A stretch of DNA of 10,378 nt, taken from contig DCTK01000035.1 of the NCBI GenBank assembly GCA_002329575.1, positions 1 to 10,378 of the forward strand, written 5' to 3'. A program made the translations under genes and the position numbers. This document shows, piece by piece, positions 1-6,812 of this stretch. Numbering within the stretch: the stretch's first letter is position 1; every line of letters begins with the position of its first letter. The DNA is from Sutterella sp. UBA1442 (GTDB lineage: Bacteria > Pseudomonadota > Gammaproteobacteria > Burkholderiales > Burkholderiaceae_F). The notes beneath the pieces are model-generated. The model did not search any database. It was not told where the DNA came from and saw only the letters and a list, made by a program, of their open reading frames with translations.

Positions 1-73
1 CGTTGTCGTTGCCGACCAGGCTTTCTGCGACGGAGCGGCCGACACGACCGGCTCCAAGAATTAATATTTTCAT
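1..73 (-). CDS. trkA: TrkA, potassium uptake regulatory NAD-binding protein (N-terminal 24 codons only)
   Basis: Only the first 24 codons are in the window; the gene continues past the left edge. The translation begins MKILILGAGRVGRSVAESL, with the glycine-rich GxGxxG nucleotide-binding loop (G7, G9, G12) of the Rossmann RCK/TrkA-N domain. In characterised members TrkA is a peripheral, NAD(H)-binding cytoplasmic subunit that gates the TrkH/TrkG potassium channel. It starts 24 bases after the stop of the response-regulator gene and on the same strand, so it is probably the last gene seen of this block. trkA next to ntrY/ntrX-like genes is a known arrangement in proteobacteria. No strong ribosome binding site precedes the ATG. 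The name rests on a short N-terminus plus context; another TrkA-N domain protein cannot be excluded. Confidence 0.8.
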   Translation of the reverse strand, partial: MKILILGAGRVGRSVAESLVGNDN

Positions 74-97
74 AGGCTTTAAGGCCCGAACTCGGTT

Positions 98-730
98 TTA
101 GGGTTCGTCTTTAGACCATTCTATGCCGAGTTGGCGCAATTTCCTGTACAAATGGGTGCGCTCAAGTTGTGCCTTGGCGGCAACCCGTGTCATGCTGTAG
201 CGCTCTTGTTCCAAAAGATGTGTGAAATAGAGGCGTTCAAATTGATCGCGAGCTTCCCGAAGCGGTAGAGAGAAGTCGACAAGATTTTTGATCGAATCAA
301 GTCCACTAGAGGATTCTTTTTTTTCTTGTTCGACTTTGGGCGCTGGCGCAGGTTGAGGGGCTGTCTGTTTTGCATGGATGGCAGAACGTAAAGCCTCTGT
401 GAGAGCTTTCATTGAGGTCGGTTTTTCAAGAAAGCTGTATGCGCCAAACTTCGTGGCCTCAACGGCCATGTCAATGTTTGCGTGTCCGCTCATCATAATG
501 ACGGGACACGGCAAAGGTCCTTGGGAAGCCCATTCTTTAAGAAGGCTCATGCCGTCCGTATCAGGCATCCAAATGTCGAGCAACACGACATCGGGCTCGC
601 ATCTTGCAATGGCAACACGCGCCTCTGCGCTATTTGCAGCGCAAGTGACCGTATATCCTTCGTCGGAAAGAATTTCGCTGAATAACTCGCGAATACCGAC
701 TTCATCGTCAACAACAAGAATGTTTGCCAT
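98..730 (-). CDS. NtrX-like response regulator: receiver plus Fis-type HTH, no AAA+ domain
   Basis: A 210-residue response regulator, probably the partner of the adjacent NtrY-type kinase. Residues 1-120 form a receiver domain: acidic pair D8/D9, phospho-acceptor D52 (in LLDIWMPDTDG), S81 at the Ser/Thr switch position and K103 in the conserved EKP motif. The receiver resembles NtrX closely (VIMMSGHANIDMAVEA). Residues about 120-145 are a Pro/Ala/Glu/Lys-rich linker. Residues about 165-207 form a Fis-type helix-turn-helix ending ERTHLYRKLRQLGI, very like the C-terminus of NtrX. Full NtrX proteins are about 450 residues and carry a sigma-54-interacting AAA+ ATPase between these parts; here it is absent, so classical sigma-54 activation is not expected. 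The gene begins 39 bases after the kinase stop, with no clear Shine-Dalgarno. An A8 run in the coding strand lies in the linker. Confidence 0.9.
   Translation of the reverse strand: MANILVVDDEVGIRELFSEILSDEGYTVTCAANSAEARVAIARCEPDVVLLDIWMPDTDGMSLLKEWASQGPLPCPVIMMSGHANIDMAVEATKFGAYSFLEKPTSMKALTEALRSAIHAKQTAPQPAPAPKVEQEKKESSSGLDSIKNLVDFSLPLREARDQFERLYFTHLLEQERYSMTRVAAKAQLERTHLYRKLRQLGIEWSKDEP
317..324 (-). repeat. A8 homopolymer in the linker of the response-regulator gene
   Basis: Eight T on the plus strand read as A8 in the coding strand, giving Glu-Lys-Lys-Glu codons (GAA AAA AAA GAA) in the linker between receiver and DNA-binding domain. Runs of this length can cause polymerase slippage. 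A shift here would yield a receiver-only product lacking the helix-turn-helix. The run itself is directly visible; any functional slippage is inference. Confidence 0.5.
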
Positions 731-769
731 AAGCTTATAAAAAACCGAGATGATTGAACTATATAGATA

Positions 770-2926
770 TCAAGCCAAATTGACAAAGCCTATCGTAATA
801 ACTGCTCCTGTCTCTTGCTGATTGACTCCATTGTCAATGTTGGCAATTTTTACCCAGCCGCCGTGCTCTTCAATGATTTTCTTAACCATTGGTAGGCCTA
901 AACCAGTACCGGTTTCCTTCGTTGTAATGTAAGGCTCAAAAGCATGAGCAAGGATTGTCGGCGTGAACCCAGGGCCGTTATCGGAGATTGTAACGACAAC
1001 GGTTTTTTCATTATTGTCACGTTCTAGGTGGCTGCGGATGGTAATTCGACAATTGTCAGAGTTATGCGCAGCTTCTTTGGCGTTTGACAGAATGTTGTGA
1101 AGAACTTGTAGCAGTTGTGCACGGTCTGCAGACAAAAGAGGCAAGTGTTCCTGCAAATTTAGTTCAATATGCCCACCTGCCTGGCGATAAAGCAGAGCCA
1201 CGTCATCGAGCAGTGCGTTAATGTCCAAAGGAGCCAATGTGGGCTTTGGAAGTTTGGCGTAATCTCTGAAATCATTGACCATTTGTTTAATGCTCGAGAC
1301 CTGCTCCACGATTGTTTTGGTGTAGCGATTCAATAGCTCGACATCTTCGGCTGGCAAATGTTTCTCCAACTTATATTGCATTCGCTCGGCGGCTAGCTGA
1401 ATCGGGGTAAGAGGATTTTTAATTTCATGGGCCATACGTCGAGCGACTTCACCCCAAGCAATAACGCGTTGAGCAGCAACTGCTTGCGACATATCGTCAA
1501 TGACGACAAGATAACCTGGTCCGTCATTAAGCGGCACGGAAGAGCACCGGACTAAGAGAGTTAACGGGTCTTCGTGTTCTTTAAGGGCAAGCGAAGCTCC
1601 TTCTTGCTTGACTGTTCGAGAACTTACTTTGAGCATCGGGTAGATGATTTCTGCAAGTTCAGGCATGGCTTCGTGAAGAACAACCCCGACTTGAAGCACG
1701 TGATTGCCGAGAATTTTCACTGCCCCCATATTCGCTGAACGGATGCGGCGCATGTTATCGAGCACGATAATACCGGTGGAGAGATTCTCCAGAATGCGTT
1801 CACGGAAAATATTGGATTGTTCAAGTCTTTGGTGGCGGCTTTCAAGTTTTTCCATGGCATCGTTGACACGTCTAACCATGACATTGAATGCACGCGTCAG
1901 TTCATTGGTTTCGTCAGCGCCAGAAAATTCTTTAATCGGCTCATAGTGGCCGCCAGTCACTTGACGCGTACCTTCGGCCAGTTGTCGAATGGGGGCGGTG
2001 ATGCGGTTGGCAAATGAAAAGGCAGCCAATACGGCACACAAAATGGCCAAAATAACACTTAACACGAGTGACCAGTTGTAGATTGTGTGTAGGCCACCTC
2101 TGGTAACGATAATGCGTTGGTAGTCTCGAAGACCCATTGTCACGGCACTGATACTATGGGCTACATCTGCCGGAATAATTTGCCGTAATTGTAGGAAATA
2201 TTCATTGGCACTCGTACGATTGGTAATGGGTACGATTGTGCGAGTGATAAGTTGAGTATTTGCAGCCTCATTGTCCAGAGGATCTCCGTCTAATGTCATC
2301 AAAAAGCCTTGTTGACGAACGGTGAGAATATCCGTTGTGGCAATGTTTAAGTCAACTCCAGAGGCATCGCTGGAACTCTGAGCGATGATTTGACCATTTT
2401 TATCGAAAATGGTTAACGTTGCTTGATTGGTGATGTCACTCATGCGATGAAGTTCGGCACTCATTTCGGCTAAGGATGCATTAGCCAAACGATCGGCAAT
2501 GGCACGAGTAGTCACTAACTGATCACTTTGAAGTCTCGAAAGAGACCTTTGTGCCAGAGTCACGCCACTATCCAAAGCTTGTTCAACGCGAGAGTCCACG
2601 CCGCTGTCAAAAGCTTGGCTGATTAGGTGCGTGGAAATGATGTAAACGAGTAATATCGGTAACAGCGTCACAATAGTGATCACCGAAACCATCGAAAGTA
2701 GCATTCGTGAGCCAAATTGCTTTTGTCTGTAACGTTTAAACAGTTTGGCAAAAAGTGAAATAACGGTGATGAGAAGTCCAAGAACGACAAGAGCATTGAT
2801 GCCAAGCAGTAATGGGAAATAAGGCTCAAGAGTACTGGAAGTGCTACCCGCAGAAGTCAGCAAGAACAACAATACAACGATGGTCGCCAAGCCGATGCAA
2901 GCTGTGTAGCGAACTCGGTATTTCAT
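770..2926 (-). CDS. NtrY-type membrane sensor histidine kinase
   Basis: A 718-residue sensor kinase of the NtrY type. Hydrophobic helices lie at about residues 8-26, 37-60 and 76-100, followed by an extracytoplasmic sensor region (about 101-280) and a fourth helix (about 284-306). A HAMP linker follows (about 307-360, ANRITAPIRQLAEGTRQVTG), then a PAS-like segment (about 370-480). The HisKA domain has phospho-acceptor H500 in MAHEIKNPLTPIQLAAERM. The ATPase domain shows the N box (NILSNAKEAA, about 611-620), G1 (DNGPGF, 649-654) and G2 (GTGLGLP, 673-679). All catalytic motifs are intact. In other proteobacteria NtrY/NtrX affects nitrogen metabolism, redox or envelope functions; the signal here is unknown. 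The ATG overlaps the upstream DUF4390 stop as ATGA, with no strong Shine-Dalgarno, suggesting translational coupling. It probably phosphorylates the regulator downstream. Confidence 0.93.
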   Translation of the reverse strand: MKYRVRYTACIGLATIVVLLFLLTSAGSTSSTLEPYFPLLLGINALVVLGLLITVISLFAKLFKRYRQKQFGSRMLLSMVSVITIVTLLPILLVYIISTHLISQAFDSGVDSRVEQALDSGVTLAQRSLSRLQSDQLVTTRAIADRLANASLAEMSAELHRMSDITNQATLTIFDKNGQIIAQSSSDASGVDLNIATTDILTVRQQGFLMTLDGDPLDNEAANTQLITRTIVPITNRTSANEYFLQLRQIIPADVAHSISAVTMGLRDYQRIIVTRGGLHTIYNWSLVLSVILAILCAVLAAFSFANRITAPIRQLAEGTRQVTGGHYEPIKEFSGADETNELTRAFNVMVRRVNDAMEKLESRHQRLEQSNIFRERILENLSTGIIVLDNMRRIRSANMGAVKILGNHVLQVGVVLHEAMPELAEIIYPMLKVSSRTVKQEGASLALKEHEDPLTLLVRCSSVPLNDGPGYLVVIDDMSQAVAAQRVIAWGEVARRMAHEIKNPLTPIQLAAERMQYKLEKHLPAEDVELLNRYTKTIVEQVSSIKQMVNDFRDYAKLPKPTLAPLDINALLDDVALLYRQAGGHIELNLQEHLPLLSADRAQLLQVLHNILSNAKEAAHNSDNCRITIRSHLERDNNEKTVVVTISDNGPGFTPTILAHAFEPYITTKETGTGLGLPMVKKIIEEHGGWVKIANIDNGVNQQETGAVITIGFVNLA

Positions 2927-3525
2927 GGCGTAGTAGCAGCCGTGTTTTTCACGGTCACATTTTGCAAATCAACAGGCTGCCAGTCAGAGGACAGATCCCA
3001 GTCGTTATCGCCAATGGTGACCTGCATCGGAAGTGGCAATTGCTCGGTATCCAATCTGACACGGACTTCTGCAACGAAGTCTTCCGGGTTTTCAAGGCCT
3101 GGCTCCGTAGCCACGCGCCAGTCGTGAAGCGATTTAAGAATCAGAAGGGCGTCTGTGGCCGAATCAAAGGATTGTGACAACCCTCCGCGAGACAAGCGAT
3201 ATTGGCGTGTGAGAGGGCTGTAAGACAAGCGACTGGTTAGTGATGCGTGGGCAAAGTCTTTATCTGCCCAATACCAGCGCTTTTGTTCCAGTGAGAATTC
3301 TGTGATGAAGTAAAGCGGAATACCGCGATGCAGAGCATCTTGAACGGATCTGGGTAGGTCAAATTCGACGTTCAGGTTGAGATAGAGCCCAGGTCTGTCT
3401 CCTCCACGAGCGGATAGGTGACAGCTCATGATGGAAATGTCATTGGCCCAGGCAGCCAGCGCCATGCCCATGCCCGTGATCAGGGCAAGGCATTGTCGAA
3501 TGGGCTGAGAGGACCAAACTTTCAT
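2923..3525 (-). CDS. DUF4390 family exported protein of unknown function
   Basis: A 200-residue protein with an N-terminal signal peptide: basic start (residues 1-10), hydrophobic core (about 11-23, LALITGMGMALAAW) and a likely cleavage after AWA near residue 27. The mature part is rich in beta-strand-like segments with conserved-looking aromatic and arginine positions (LYFITEFSLEQKRWYWADKD, then TRQYRLSRGGLSQSF). This fits DUF4390, which in betaproteobacteria lies between rsmB and the ntrY-like kinase gene; its function is unknown. Location upstream of a kinase with a large extracytoplasmic sensor suggests it could contribute to signal sensing, but that is inference from position only. The start codon directly follows the rsmB stop (TAA-ATG), and an AGAGG Shine-Dalgarno lies inside the rsmB end. 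Confidence 0.85.
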   Translation of the reverse strand: MKVWSSQPIRQCLALITGMGMALAAWANDISIMSCHLSARGGDRPGLYLNLNVEFDLPRSVQDALHRGIPLYFITEFSLEQKRWYWADKDFAHASLTSRLSYSPLTRQYRLSRGGLSQSFDSATDALLILKSLHDWRVATEPGLENPEDFVAEVRVRLDTEQLPLPMQVTIGDNDWDLSSDWQPVDLQNVTVKNTAATTP

Positions 3526-4833
3526 TTACGCAGCCTCTTTAGTCAGCAAGGCGTAGAAAAAACCGTCATGCACGCTAGGTATGATACCGCCGTCATACTC
3601 GCTTTTTTCTGTGGGCAACAATCTCAGCATACCGGAGTCTAAACCAGGCAAAGTTTTAAGCTTCGCGTTGGGGGTTCGAGCAAGGAAATTTTTGATTTGC
3701 TCAGGCCCTTCTTCGGGGAAAATGGAGCAGACAATGTAGAGCAAAGATTTTCCTTCTGGCAATACCCACCAAATGGAGTCCAGTAATTTGGCTTGTTGTT
3801 GCGCCAGTTTTTCAATATCCGCAGGGCGACGTAACCAAACGATATCGGGATGACGTCGCACGATACCCGAAGCAGTACACGGAGCATCGAGCACAATGGC
3901 GTCAAAGGGGCCCTGTTGCCTCACCAAGAGAAAGTCTGTGGCATCACCTTGAACAACTTTAGCCTTCAGGCCCAAGCGATCGAGCGTTTCAGTGATGCGA
4001 GTCGCACGCTTGGGATCAATTTCCATAGCGGTCAGATCAATGTCTGCAGATTCCAGCATTTGAGCGCTTTTACCGCCCGGTGCTGCACAAGCATCAAGAA
4101 CGCGTTCGCCTCCTTTTAAGCCCAAAAATTGTGACACCAGCTGACAACCAGCGTCTTGAACGGAACACAATCCTTGATCAAATCCCGGAATTTTGTTTAC
4201 GGGGCACGCCGGCTCAAGAACAACGGCCCACGGTCCGACCTGCCGAGCGTCAAAACCTTCTTTACGGGCCATCTCGAGATAATTCTCAACAGAAATTTTG
4301 GCTTGATTTACTCGCAGGGTTAACGGGGCATGCGTATTTTGTACAGTTAAGATTTCTCGCCATTGATCGGGATAGGCTTTGCGTACTCTAGCAAGCCACC
4401 AGCCCGGAACTCCGTAGCGCACGCTCAAAATGGCAGAGTAGCTTTTGGTGATGTGGCCCCTGTTGCGCATATAGTTACGCAACAGTGCATTGACAAAGCC
4501 TGCAGCACGAGCGGTTTCAGGAGATGCCTTGGCAGCCTTAACGGCTTCATTGACAACCGTATGAGGGTCTTCATTGCTCAGAAGTAAAGCTAGAGCCACC
4601 GAAAGAATGCCTTCAACAGCAGACGTTGGAGAGTGTGAAGCGAGTTTTTCAATGATAATTTCTGTCTTGACACGTTGACGAAGCGACGTGTAAAGAATAC
4701 TCTGAACGGCAGCTCGCATTTCAGAATCAGTGATTTCGGACGGCATTGCCCGTTCAAGCGGAATCGATTGCTTGACGACCTTTTGCAGACTTAACGCACT
4801 TAAACGAATGGCCTCAGCTAGATTGGCGCTCAT
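3526..4833 (-). CDS. rsmB: 16S rRNA (cytosine(967)-C5)-methyltransferase RsmB
   Basis: A 435-residue enzyme that methylates C5 of cytosine 967 (E. coli numbering) in 16S rRNA, using S-adenosylmethionine, in the cytoplasm. Residues about 5-125 form the NusB-like RNA-binding domain (AGFVNALLRN near 111-120). The methyltransferase part has the SAM-binding loop DACAAPGGKSAQMLE (from 247), acidic motif MEIDPKRA (270-277), motif IV LDAPCTASGIVRRHPDI with C319, and motif VI YIVCSIFPEEG with C369; the two cysteines match the catalytic and release cysteines of the family. The C-terminus ends with the usual DGFFYA. An in-frame extension to 4926 exists, but ATG 4833 is preferred: it gives the normal RsmB N-terminus, follows AAAAGGAG, and overlaps the fmt stop as ATGA. 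The longer start would run 97 bases into fmt. Confidence 0.96.
   Translation of the reverse strand: MSANLAEAIRLSALSLQKVVKQSIPLERAMPSEITDSEMRAAVQSILYTSLRQRVKTEIIIEKLASHSPTSAVEGILSVALALLLSNEDPHTVVNEAVKAAKASPETARAAGFVNALLRNYMRNRGHITKSYSAILSVRYGVPGWWLARVRKAYPDQWREILTVQNTHAPLTLRVNQAKISVENYLEMARKEGFDARQVGPWAVVLEPACPVNKIPGFDQGLCSVQDAGCQLVSQFLGLKGGERVLDACAAPGGKSAQMLESADIDLTAMEIDPKRATRITETLDRLGLKAKVVQGDATDFLLVRQQGPFDAIVLDAPCTASGIVRRHPDIVWLRRPADIEKLAQQQAKLLDSIWWVLPEGKSLLYIVCSIFPEEGPEQIKNFLARTPNAKLKTLPGLDSGMLRLLPTEKSEYDGGIIPSVHDGFFYALLTKEAA
3534..3538 (-). promoter_or_regulatory. Ribosome binding site for the DUF4390 gene inside rsmB
   Basis: The coding strand carries AGAGG 8 bases before the DUF4390 ATG, within the last codons of rsmB. 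It supports the start at 3525 even though the two genes abut with no gap. Confidence 0.6.
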
Positions 4834-5789
4834 TGAAAAATATCTCCTTTTGTTATTGCATAGCCTTGTAAGAAGTGTTCCACAGGCATTTTCGGTTTGC
4901 CTGGTCTTTGCAGTATCGTTGCACAAATAGCATTTTTTTCGCAGGCAATGACAACACCGTTTTTATCGGCGCGAATGACCTCGCCTGGCTGACCTTGTAT
5001 TTCAACAATGTGGGCTTGCCAGATTTTAATGGTAGTGCCGTTATGCTCAGCGTAAGAAGAAGGGAACGGCGTAAAAGCTCTAATCTTTCGTTCAACAATC
5101 GCGGCCGATTGCGTGAAATCGATGTGACCTTCTTCTTTGGTAACTTTATGAGCGTAAGTGACGCCAGCCTCAGGTTGTTCTGTGACAGTGATTGTATCGG
5201 GATTTTGCAATAACTTTACAAGCATGCTGGCTCCCAAGGCACTGACTTTTTCGGTGAGTGTCTGTGTCGTCTCAGTCTCTGCAATAGGGATGCTTTCCTT
5301 GGCAAGCATAGGACCGGTGTCGAGCCCTGCATCCATTTTCATGAGTGTGACACCGAAGTCTGCATCCCCGGCTTCAATGGCTCGGGTAATTGGCGCCGCT
5401 CCACGCCATCGGGGAAGCAGGCTAGCGTGGATATTGATGCATTTAACACTTGCATCAGGGCCGATGCCTTTAGGAATATCAAGTACGACCTGCGGCAAAA
5501 TCATGCCGTAGGCGGCCACTACCATTACGTCAGCCTCTTGCGCACGCAACAAGTCATGCATCGCAGCGGCCTCTTCAGGCGCTTTGCGAAGCGACAGTGT
5601 TAAAGGGGTTGCCACGGGTATGCCGTGGGAAAGAGCCACAGACTTTACTGCCGAGGGGGATAATTTCATGCCGCGACCGCTCGGTCTGTCGGGTTGCGAG
5701 AGAACCAAACAAACATCGTGACCTGCTTCAATCAGAGCTTCGAGCGCTTGAGCAGCAAAAGGGGGGGTTCCAGCAAATATAATTTTCAT
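4830..5789 (-). CDS. fmt: Methionyl-tRNA formyltransferase
   Basis: A 319-residue enzyme that transfers a formyl group from 10-formyltetrahydrofolate to Met-tRNA(fMet) for translation initiation. The start MKIIFAGTP is standard. The formyltransferase signature is intact: N119 and H121 in CINIHASLLPRWRGAAPI, and D157 in MKMDAGLDTGP. The C-terminal tRNA-binding domain begins near residue 205 (KVTKEEGHIDF, then IRAFTPFP). Three things are unusual. Residue 10 is Pro where homologues usually have Asp or Glu (TPDFA/TPEFA), created by a C7 run. About seven extra residues (GIGPDAS region, 107-116) precede the NIH motif compared with the E. coli form. The AGAGGG Shine-Dalgarno-like sequence abuts the ATG with no spacer. 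The usual partner def is 1 kb away, behind an opposite-strand hydrolase gene. rsmB follows with a 4-base overlap. Confidence 0.96.
   Translation of the reverse strand: MKIIFAGTPPFAAQALEALIEAGHDVCLVLSQPDRPSGRGMKLSPSAVKSVALSHGIPVATPLTLSLRKAPEEAAAMHDLLRAQEADVMVVAAYGMILPQVVLDIPKGIGPDASVKCINIHASLLPRWRGAAPITRAIEAGDADFGVTLMKMDAGLDTGPMLAKESIPIAETETTQTLTEKVSALGASMLVKLLQNPDTITVTEQPEAGVTYAHKVTKEEGHIDFTQSAAIVERKIRAFTPFPSSYAEHNGTTIKIWQAHIVEIQGQPGEVIRADKNGVVIACEKNAICATILQRPGKPKMPVEHFLQGYAITKGDIFQ
4844..4850 (-). promoter_or_regulatory. Ribosome binding site deciding the rsmB start
   Basis: AAAGGAG on the coding strand lies about 10 bases before the ATG at 4833 and inside the end of fmt. It favours this start over the longer in-frame alternative and fits coupling through the ATGA overlap. 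Confidence 0.65.
5761..5767 (-). repeat. C7 homopolymer at codons 8-10 of fmt
   Basis: Seven G on the plus strand, flanked by AAAA, read on the coding strand as CCCCCCCTTTT, encoding Thr-Pro-Pro-Phe. The tract is about 20 bases from the start codon. Slippage by one base would shift the frame at once and abolish the enzyme. The tract is directly seen; a role in variation is inference. Confidence 0.6.
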
Positions 5790-5905
5790 CCCTCTATTTT
5801 AGTGTTTTGAGGCGAATCAAGCTTTTTTACGAAGAATTTTTCGTTCAAACTACTAAAAAATGTTGGTTAAGCGATACACTACTCTCAAAGAAAGCAGAGG
5901 AATCT
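5790..5905. promoter_or_regulatory. Divergent intergenic region between fmt and the hydrolase gene
   Basis: These 116 AT-rich bases separate two divergently transcribed genes, so the fmt-rsmB-kinase block and the hydrolase may each start here. I could not find a convincing -35/-10 pair on either strand; TTGATT at the fmt side and GATACACT at the hydrolase side are only weak resemblances. An in-frame upstream extension of the hydrolase (from 5807) crosses the region but lacks a ribosome site. Confidence 0.35.
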
Positions 5906-6808
5906 ATGCAGCAGTTTTTAACCACTAAAGACAATATCCGTATTGCCTACGAAGTTCACGGTGATGAGTCAGCTCCCCCGATTTTATTGGTGATGGGACT
6001 GGGCATGCCTTCGGCAGCTTGGCCTCAGTCTTTCATTGAAGGGTTGGTTCGTCAAGGTTTGAGAGTCATTGTTTTTGATAATAGAGATAGCGGATATTCA
6101 ACGAAGATCAATGAAAATGTCGGCAAATTTAGAATTTTAAGAGCAATTTTCAGGACTTTAAGAAGAAAACACGTTTCCGCGCCTTATTCATTAGAGGATA
6201 TGGCCGCTGATGCCGAAGCGGTGTTGGATACCTTAGAAATTAAACGAGCCCATGTGTTGGGTGTATCTATGGGCGGAATGATTGCCCAAGTGATGGCGCT
6301 TAACTACCCGCAACGCGTAGCCTCTTTGATTTCAGTGATGAGTGCTTCAGGAAATCCATCGACTGGGTTAGGAAGTTTTGGGGCTATCAGAGCTCTTTTG
6401 AAAAAACCATCCCGTGAAGATGATGTCGATTGTGTGGTTCGGTACTTTAAGGCAATGTTTAAAGCGATTGGTTCGCCCCAAGGCTCTTATGACGAAGAGC
6501 TGATTCGACGTGTCGCCACGTCGGTTGTTGAAAGTGGGTACCAGTTTTCTGCGGCTTCTCGTCAACTGTTGGCGATTTTGGCCTCTGGGGATCGATCCAA
6601 AACACTATGTCGCATCATTGCCCCTACTTTGGTGATTCACGGTCGAAAAGATCCATTGTTGCCGTTTAAAGCCGGCGAAGAGGTCGCTGGAAATATTCCA
6701 AATTCTCGCATGTTGGGCATCGATGGCATGGGACACGATCTTCCCGATCGTGTCACAGAGATCATTGTCAAAGAGGTGGCAAAGCATTGTCACCGTTATA
6801 AGGAATGA
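5906..6808 (+). CDS. Alpha/beta hydrolase (esterase-like), substrate unknown
   Basis: A 300-residue alpha/beta hydrolase, probably cytoplasmic because no signal peptide is seen. The probable triad is S121 in the nucleophile elbow GVSMGG, D249 in HGRKDPLLP and H277 in GMGHDLP; the oxyanion region is MGLGMPSAAW (30-39). The FDNRDSGYS segment (57-65) followed by a cap region (about 145-235) resembles the esterase group that includes aclacinomycin methylesterase RdmC-like proteins, though the true substrate cannot be read from sequence. Start ATG 5906 is chosen because AGAGGAA lies 4-5 bases upstream and the domain starts right after it; an in-frame start at 5807 adds 33 low-complexity residues without a ribosome site. 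The gene lies opposite to both neighbours, fmt and def, and its stop is 4 bases from the def stop. It interrupts a normally contiguous def-fmt pair. Confidence 0.88.
   Translation: MQQFLTTKDNIRIAYEVHGDESAPPILLVMGLGMPSAAWPQSFIEGLVRQGLRVIVFDNRDSGYSTKINENVGKFRILRAIFRTLRRKHVSAPYSLEDMAADAEAVLDTLEIKRAHVLGVSMGGMIAQVMALNYPQRVASLISVMSASGNPSTGLGSFGAIRALLKKPSREDDVDCVVRYFKAMFKAIGSPQGSYDEELIRRVATSVVESGYQFSAASRQLLAILASGDRSKTLCRIIAPTLVIHGRKDPLLPFKAGEEVAGNIPNSRMLGIDGMGHDLPDRVTEIIVKEVAKHCHRYKE
6732..6754. repeat. Perfect 9-bp inverted repeat with 5-base loop near the hydrolase 3' end
   Basis: Arms GACACGATC and GATCGTGTC flank TTCCC. The hairpin could form in RNA from either strand. It lies 54 bases before the hydrolase stop and covers the codon of the probable catalytic His277. 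No T-run follows on either strand, so it is not a standard intrinsic terminator. It may block or protect RNA ends at this convergent junction, or be a by-product of the conserved GHDLP codons. Confidence 0.55.
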
Positions 6809-6812
6809 TGAA

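Noticed and set aside
378..740. 120-codon plus-strand frame opposite the response regulator
   Set aside because: It mirrors the receiver-domain coding sequence and has no domain or initiation signal of its own.
2812..3177. 121-codon plus-strand frame opposite the kinase and DUF4390 genes
   Set aside because: It is antisense to two well-supported genes, shows no recognisable domain and no ribosome site; treated as a shadow frame.
4834..4926. N-terminal extension of rsmB to 4926
   Set aside because: It runs 97 bases into fmt in another frame, adds 31 residues unlike RsmB, and the ATG at 4833 has a ribosome site and an ATGA overlap.
5807..5905. Longer start for the hydrolase
   Set aside because: The extra 33 residues precede the domain, lack a ribosome site, and the ATG at 5906 has AGAGGAA in place.
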